Origin: Bdellovibrionales bacterium
GTDB taxonomy: Bacteria > Bdellovibrionota > UBA1018
Length of the DNA stretch: 19,016 nucleotides
NCBI GenBank assembly: GCA_018968995.1
Contig: JAGWZD010000007.1
Coordinates: forward strand, 1-19,016
Reading direction: 5' to 3'
The notes beneath the pieces were generated by a model. That model ran no database searches. It had not been told where the DNA came from and saw only the letters and a list, made by a program, of their open reading frames with translations. The translations under genes were made by a program, and so were the position numbers. This document shows positions 14,618 to 19,016 of the stretch, piece after piece; position 1 is the first letter of the stretch; each line of letters opens with the position of its first letter.

Positions 14618-15817
14618 CTAGGCCATCGACTCCCACGGGTAAATTTCTATTCTTTTCCTTAGTCCCTGACCGGCCGGAAACGAAATTCTGGCGGGAGCGA
14701 GGCCGAGGAGTTCTACCTTTGAGGATGAGAGTTTTTGACTTAGTGCCTTTAGGAGGGCCATGTCTCGTTCGAGGATACGTTCCTCTGAGAAGACTTGAAG
14801 TGCACTCAGTTGAGAGTCGCTTTGAATCAGCAGATGGACGATTCGGCCCTTTGGGGTTCTATAGTAGTACAGTTGCGATTCGCGTAGATCTCGATACGAG
14901 CGCTGCGAGAGTTGCTCATGTAGGAGCCAGGTGTGAAGCTGTCGTTCAAAGCTCGCTCCTAGTAAGCGTGAAAACGCGACATCACATAGAAAGTACCACG
15001 GCTTTCCGGTGCCTGCGGGATGAGGGTGAAGCACGTGAAGTGCAAATAACGAGGTCAGAATCTCAAGATGAGTTTTGATGCGTCTTAAGTCTCGTCTCAG
15101 TGCTCTTGCGATCGATCCAGCATCAGGTTCTTCAAGAGTGGCCACTTTTTCGAGGATTTGACGGCAGAGATCTGGATCAGCCTTGATCTTAGAAAAAAGC
15201 ATGGCATCACGATCGGTGGTCAGGTCGAGCCAGTCACGAAGAATAGACTCTCGTTCATTTCGATCTCGGACAGCAAAGACCCCCGGCATTCCCCCGCGCT
15301 CGAGGTGTTGTAATAACTGACTTCGCGTGAACCGTGGAGTGTTGTTTAACAGTGAAATACTGCGGGCAGGGTTGATCGTGGCGCCGAGGGCTTCAGCCAG
15401 ATTCATCGAATAAAGTCGTAACCGGCTCACTCGACCAGTGAGGGACTCTCTGATGAGGCTCAGTTTTGAAAATTCAGTCGATCCTAGAATCAGAAAACGT
15501 CCCGGCGCCCTGTTTGAGTCGACGGAGTATTTCAGAGCGTCAAATAGGGCGGGCGCTTTCTGTGCCTCGTCTATCACCAGTGGGGATGCGTTAGGAAAAC
15601 GTTCAATGAAGGTTTCAGGATTTTTTGCTGCAAACTCACGATCAACACGTCGATCGAGACTGACATACTCGAGGTAAGGAAGCTTCTCAGAAAGAAGTTC
15701 CCTTACAAGAAAACTCTTTCCTGTCTGCCTCGCGCCCTGGATCGCGACAACGGGAGAGAACCTTAGTTTCTTTAGAAGAAGCGGAATCGCATGACGACTT
15801 CTTGGGTGAGGCATCAT
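14618..15817 (-). CDS. ATP-binding protein of the AAA_14/DUF4143 family
   Basis: A 399-residue ATPase with the family layout. Walker A is GARQTGKS at 28-35. Walker B is SPLVIDEAQKAP (78-89; Asp83/Glu84). A sensor-like ILGSTEFS at 110-117 and SLTGRVSRL follow. The C-terminal part (about 230-399) matches the DUF4143 winged/nuclease-like region, with KTHLEILTSLFALHVLH and a LYYYRTPKGRIVHLLI segment. These proteins are widespread, often near toxin-antitoxin or mobile genes, and have no firmly known role. No obvious partner is adjacent. The start is ATG 15815-15817 (a second ATG follows directly). Confidence 0.92.
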   Translation of the reverse strand: MMPHPRSRHAIPLLLKKLRFSPVVAIQGARQTGKSFLVRELLSEKLPYLEYVSLDRRVDREFAAKNPETFIERFPNASPLVIDEAQKAPALFDALKYSVDSNRAPGRFLILGSTEFSKLSLIRESLTGRVSRLRLYSMNLAEALGATINPARSISLLNNTPRFTRSQLLQHLERGGMPGVFAVRDRNERESILRDWLDLTTDRDAMLFSKIKADPDLCRQILEKVATLEEPDAGSIARALRRDLRRIKTHLEILTSLFALHVLHPHPAGTGKPWYFLCDVAFSRLLGASFERQLHTWLLHEQLSQRSYRDLRESQLYYYRTPKGRIVHLLIQSDSQLSALQVFSEERILERDMALLKALSQKLSSSKVELLGLAPARISFPAGQGLRKRIEIYPWESMA

Positions 15818-15840
15818 TCCATTTAATCATGCCTATTATC

Positions 15841-15853
15841 GACACTCAATGTC
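15841..15853. promoter_or_regulatory. Small palindrome upstream of the AAA ATPase gene
   Basis: GACA-CTCAA-TGTC (13 bases) lies 23 bases upstream of the ATPase ATG, directly next to a GATAAT that would serve as a -10 on the minus strand. It could be an operator overlapping the promoter; there is no good -35. The site is short and may be chance. Confidence 0.25.
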
Positions 15854-16270
15854 TAAAATTGGCATATTTTAATTTCGAGTGATATTCATTGGATTTCGGC
15901 GTGCTCCGCTCATGTTGCGCGGGAGGAGGGGGCTAGTAGGTGGTGAGTCGACTGCCTTGCTTTGATTTTCCAAAGAAAAGGTGAATCAAAAAGAGTATTC
16001 TGAGGCAATCTCAGGCAAGTTGTTGCTCCAACCACTTTATGTGCCCTATCTAATAAAGAACCTGCTCAGAAGACGTCGATATCAAGGCGAAGGCTTTCGC
16101 GCTTTCCTTTGGGACGAAACCGGCTCACACCAGCGGATGGAATCCGCGCATCTGAGCCAACCAGTGGGATAAAAAATAGGGATAAGGACACTCCTTTGAT
16201 CACACCCACGAAGTAGAGATCCTGTGACAGAGGCTTGCCCGGCTGATTTGCCTCCACATGCTGGTCAAAA
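15854..16270. other. Gene-poor stretch with one possible small minus-strand frame
   Basis: Between the ATPase gene and the creatininase-family gene there is no convincing long gene. On the minus strand a frame running from ATG16311 (inside the creatininase 3' end) to 16066 gives 81 residues, with a protein-like middle (QDLYFVGVIKGVSLSLFFIP, a possible membrane segment) and a charged tail. It has no ribosome site, so I do not call it as a gene. A GTG frame at 15981-16172 on the plus strand is less plausible. The rest shows no RNA gene, repeat array or clear terminator. Confidence 0.4.
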
Positions 16271-17209
16271 TCACTCTCCGATCCGCGCAATTCCCACATA
16301 AACATAGGCAAGCCAAATCACAGCTACAGCAAAGGCCAGAACCCACGCTCGAAACGTTGTCTTATTACTCGGCAGAACCGAGTACCAGGATTTGAAAAGC
16401 CCATTGGGGTTTGCACCCTCAAACCACGCTCGAAGCTTCGGAAACGCTTCATCCAAAATACTCGTGACCGCGCTCTCACCAGCAAAGACCGAAGCCTTTG
16501 TAGGGTCGCCCCAGTATCCAGTCGTCTTTTTTTGAAAACGAAGTAGCAGTCTCGACACTGCGCTTGACGGTCGCTCGATCTTCATCGGCTTGAGTTTCGG
16601 TTCGCGCAACGTTCCTTGATACAACCAAAGAGCCACCGAGGTATCGCGCGCTCCTCCGTGCTCGTTTGGATCTGATCCAAACGGCATCTTCCAAAGATCC
16701 GCTGGCAGTGTTCCTCCTGATTGCGCGCTCACCAGCGCCGCACGCCCACCCCCTTCGCGGGATCGCAAAAATCCCCCGAATAGTCCTCGCCCCTGAGAAG
16801 CTTGTCGGGCCAGAATTCGCCCCGCCTCTTCAATCGCAACTACCTGACGAGGAGCCGCATTCCCAGTGAATCCCACCAGGTATCTAAATCCCTGCCGAAT
16901 CATCACGGATCCCACATCCACTAAATAATCGCGAAGCACATAGCCTCGAACTGGAAACGCGAAATTCGTTGTATTGCTGTCGACTGCTAGTGGGGCCACT
17001 GGCGCAATCACTGCCCGCCATCCCGGCTTCTCGGCCTCAAGGCGCTCAGCTGCAAGGCGACAGAGCGCTTGGGACTCATCCATGTCCAATCCCATCGGTA
17101 AATGAGGGCCATGGTCCTCGAGTCCGCTGACCGGAAAAAAAATCACCGTGCACTCCCGAGGCAGCGCCGCAAACTCATCAGCCGTCATTTTTTCAAGCCA
17201 GAGAGCCAT
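16271..17209 (-). CDS. Creatininase-family protein with C-terminal membrane anchor and altered metal site
   Basis: A 312-residue member of the creatininase amidohydrolase family. The first metal-binding block is well kept: PVSGLEDHGPHLPMGLDMDES (26-46) with Glu31, His33 and Asp42, equivalent to Glu34, His36 and Asp45 of Pseudomonas creatininase. The second block, usually NGHxxN (ligands His120 and Glu122), is FTGNAAP at 114-120 and contains no His or Glu, so the active metal centre may differ or be lost. NEHGGARDTS corresponds to the family's HAGExETS block. A hydrophobic segment near 289-308 is a C-terminal anchor absent from typical members. It starts four bases after the stop of the amidohydrolase, so it is in a two-gene operon with it. 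Confidence 0.87.
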   Translation of the reverse strand: MALWLEKMTADEFAALPRECTVIFFPVSGLEDHGPHLPMGLDMDESQALCRLAAERLEAEKPGWRAVIAPVAPLAVDSNTTNFAFPVRGYVLRDYLVDVGSVMIRQGFRYLVGFTGNAAPRQVVAIEEAGRILARQASQGRGLFGGFLRSREGGGRAALVSAQSGGTLPADLWKMPFGSDPNEHGGARDTSVALWLYQGTLREPKLKPMKIERPSSAVSRLLLRFQKKTTGYWGDPTKASVFAGESAVTSILDEAFPKLRAWFEGANPNGLFKSWYSVLPSNKTTFRAWVLAFAVAVIWLAYVYVGIARIGE

Positions 17210-17212
17210 TCT

Positions 17213-18229
17213 CTACACACCCTCTTTACGGCCAGAGTCCTTTAAAATTCGAAGCGCATTTCCACCCAGAACCAGGTCGGCTTGCTCGCGCGTGTACACT
17301 CCAGATTGAACACCCTCTTCAATTCTAGATTTCCCAAGAGAGATGTTCGTACCCACAAAAGGCCAGTCGGTGCCAAACAAAACACGATCGGCGCCTAGCT
17401 TTGAAATCGCCTCACTAATCACCTCGGGAGGCTGCCACGAAGTGTCTACGTAAAGGTTCGAATACAACTCGCAAAGCTCGATAGCCTTGAGCGGTTCGTG
17501 AAAGTTCATATGAGCCAGAATAAATTTTACTTCTCGATAGGCCTCAAACCAAGGAGTGAAGAGTTCGACTTTCCCCAAGTGAGGATCCTTAAAAAAAAGG
17601 CGATTATGAATGCATCCGGTGTGAAGGATCACTGGAATTCGGCACTCCTGGGCCACTTCTAAAAGCGCCCGGTATCGAGCGCAGTCCACTCCTTCACCGT
17701 CAGCAGCAGGGTGAATTTTCAAGGCCTTGGCCCCACGCTCGATGTATCCGCGAAGCGTTGCCGCTGGATCGTCACTGCCTTTTGGAACGTTCGCTACAGC
17801 AATCAGTCGATCAGGGTTTTGCTCGCACGCTTGAAGGACAAATTCGTTCGTACAAAACGGAGGATGAGCAATCACCAAAGTCTGATCCACACCCGCAGCG
17901 TCCATCGCATCAATTAAATCTTCTGCGGTCGACTCTACTAATAGATGAGGAAGGGTAGCGACTCCTCCCAAACTATCCATCCCATGCCGAGCCGATGCTG
18001 GCAGGTGCCGAGTCCACACTTGGGCAGAATGCATTTTCTCAGTGGCAGGCTGAAAGAACTGGCGAGCCATTCGACGGACCATGCCCAGGCCCATGCGTAG
18101 GGTCATCTCATTCAGGTAAGGTTTGAGCTTTTCTCCTGCTGGCCCTGGGGGCACCAGCTTGGGAACGTAGGGCAAAGCCTTTTCAATAGGGTTCGGAAAA
18201 ACATGGGCATGAAAATCGATAACGGGCAT
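17213..18229 (-). CDS. Amidohydrolase family protein (PF04909, Amidohydro_2, TIM-barrel)
   Basis: A 338-residue metal-dependent hydrolase of the ACMSD/decarboxylase-like amidohydrolase group. Motifs in order: DFHAH at 5-9 (metal His7 and His9), ALKIHP near 170, VILHTGCIH at 200-208 (His203), FILAHMNFHE (His240), and FGTDWPF with Asp288. These are the usual zinc or manganese ligands and catalytic Asp. Residues about 35-95 form an extra amphipathic insertion after the first motif. The substrate is not known. The ATG is close to a HAH motif as is normal; the ribosome site is weak. It leads a two-gene operon with the creatininase-family gene, so both may act on the same C-N or carboxyl compound. 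Confidence 0.92.
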   Translation of the reverse strand: MPVIDFHAHVFPNPIEKALPYVPKLVPPGPAGEKLKPYLNEMTLRMGLGMVRRMARQFFQPATEKMHSAQVWTRHLPASARHGMDSLGGVATLPHLLVESTAEDLIDAMDAAGVDQTLVIAHPPFCTNEFVLQACEQNPDRLIAVANVPKGSDDPAATLRGYIERGAKALKIHPAADGEGVDCARYRALLEVAQECRIPVILHTGCIHNRLFFKDPHLGKVELFTPWFEAYREVKFILAHMNFHEPLKAIELCELYSNLYVDTSWQPPEVISEAISKLGADRVLFGTDWPFVGTNISLGKSRIEEGVQSGVYTREQADLVLGGNALRILKDSGRKEGV

Positions 18230-18380
18230 AAGCCAGAGTTTAGCACGGCCTTTTTCGAAATTGAGGGTCTTGGATGGAAGTCCAAGCGGTTCTAGTTTCT
18301 GTCAATCCAGTGACGACACACGCGGACTTTGGCAGGCGCTAAGTGCCAAGAACCAAATTCTGCCCAAAACAACGGATCAG

Positions 18381-19016
18381 ATGCTTTTTGCGGGGTCTGT
18401 TCAGCTGATGGGGGTTGGATTTTTTGGTTTCATTTTGAGCAACGTGGCGAGTGTGCTGGGTCGTCAAGATGCAGCGCGGGAAAATCACATGAATAATTTG
18501 GACCGAATCGAAACATTCATGAAAATGCACGACACCCCACGAGGACTTAGGAATGAGGTTCGCAACTACTACAATTATCCGTGGACTCGAAAGAAGGGGT
18601 ACTTAGATCGCTCTCTCTTGGACAACCTTCCTCCGAAAATTCAATCCGACCTTTTCCTTCACTTGAATCGATCGATTCTACAGAAAGTTCCGCTGCTACG
18701 AGGGGCATCTGAAGAACTGATTGAAGATCTGATGCGTGAACTGGAGCCTCGAGTGGGGGACCGCGGCGATGCTCTCTACTTTATTCAGTCAGGCCAGGTC
18801 GAAATCCTTGGCGCAGATCGCCAAAAAATCGCCACATTGAGCGAAGGCGACTTTTTCGGAGAAATGGCGCTGGTTTCAGATCGATCTCGACGAGCCGCGG
18901 CCAGGTCCGTCAGTTTTTGTGATCTTTATGTCCTTCATCGAGAGGCTTTTGAGCAGGTCATTTCGGCCTATCCCGAGTTTCGTGAGCATATCCATCAGGT
19001 GCCTAAAACTCGAGGC
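18381..19016 (+). CDS. Truncated cyclic-nucleotide-gated channel-like protein: S6, C-linker and cNMP-binding domain (partial at window end)
   Basis: An open frame runs off the window end; 212 codons are visible from ATG18381. The residues MLFAGSVQLMGVGFFGFILS form a membrane helix like S6 of potassium channels. A C-linker follows (MKMHDTPRGLRNEVRNYYNY, then LDNLPPKIQSDLFLHLNRSI, typical of CNG/KCNH/HCN channels), then a cyclic-nucleotide-binding domain with GDFFGEMALVSDRSRRAAARS, the phosphate-binding cassette. In the same frame, ILPKTTDQ just upstream also fits the residues between the pore and S6, but no voltage sensor and no intact TVGYGD filter exist before it: the opposite-strand amidohydrolase begins 150 bases away. 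A TTG at 18261 would allow a longer start. It is therefore probably a 5'-truncated remnant, or a frameshifted channel. Confidence 0.72.
   Translation, partial: MLFAGSVQLMGVGFFGFILSNVASVLGRQDAARENHMNNLDRIETFMKMHDTPRGLRNEVRNYYNYPWTRKKGYLDRSLLDNLPPKIQSDLFLHLNRSILQKVPLLRGASEELIEDLMRELEPRVGDRGDALYFIQSGQVEILGADRQKIATLSEGDFFGEMALVSDRSRRAAARSVSFCDLYVLHREAFEQVISAYPEFREHIHQVPKTRG

Noticed and set aside
15981..16172. Plus-strand GTG frame of 63 residues
   Set aside because: The composition is poor, there is no family resemblance, and it overlaps a better minus-strand frame.

Overview
The window (19 kb, mid GC by eye) reads as chromosomal DNA from a Gram-negative bacterium with many exported proteins. 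I infer a Bdellovibrionota/Oligoflexia-type or related deltaproteobacterial lineage. The reasons are a sensor kinase whose N-terminal half resembles the TIGR02147/DUF4423 family (known from Fibrobacter and Bdellovibrio relatives), several signal-peptide proteins with beta-barrel-like C-termini, and cytochrome-like lipoproteins. No rRNA, tRNA, CRISPR array, insertion sequence or phage structural gene is visible.

Region 1 (1-3729) concerns c-type heme or CxxCH proteins at the cell surface. The 3' end of an unknown gene overlaps a lipoprotein carrying three CxxCH domains, two of which are clear tandem duplicates. This gene converges, with one base between stop codons, on a translationally coupled minus-strand pair: a one-heme N-terminus fused to a probable outer-membrane barrel, then a smaller exported barrel-like protein.

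Region 2 (3771-8006) holds DNA polymerase IV (dinB), a convergent single-pass membrane protein whose 3' end overlaps dinB, two divergent DoxX-like paralogues, a renalase-type FAD oxidoreductase following the second DoxX, a strong intrinsic terminator, and an exported hypothetical protein.

Region 3 (8007-12230) holds a stretch with decayed-looking coding sequence, an exported protein with a caspase-like (clan CD) His/Cys pattern, an exported SirB1-like transglutaminase fold plus TPRs, and, divergent from it, an orphan cytosolic histidine kinase with a DUF4423-like input domain. The kinase and the putative peptidase are the most unusual genes here.

Region 4 (12334-15817), all minus strand, holds a class I methyltransferase directly after an M61/M1-like HEIGH metallopeptidase, and an AAA_14/DUF4143 ATPase.

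Region 5 (15818-19016) holds a gene-poor stretch, a tight two-gene operon (PF04909 amidohydrolase, then a membrane-anchored creatininase-family protein that lacks a conserved metal ligand motif), and, divergent, the S6/C-linker/cyclic-nucleotide-binding part of a potassium-channel-like gene that has lost its voltage sensor and probably its pore, and runs off the window end.

I did not find a defence island, secretion cluster or multi-gene system that I could call new with confidence; the best leads are individual proteins with unusual architectures.
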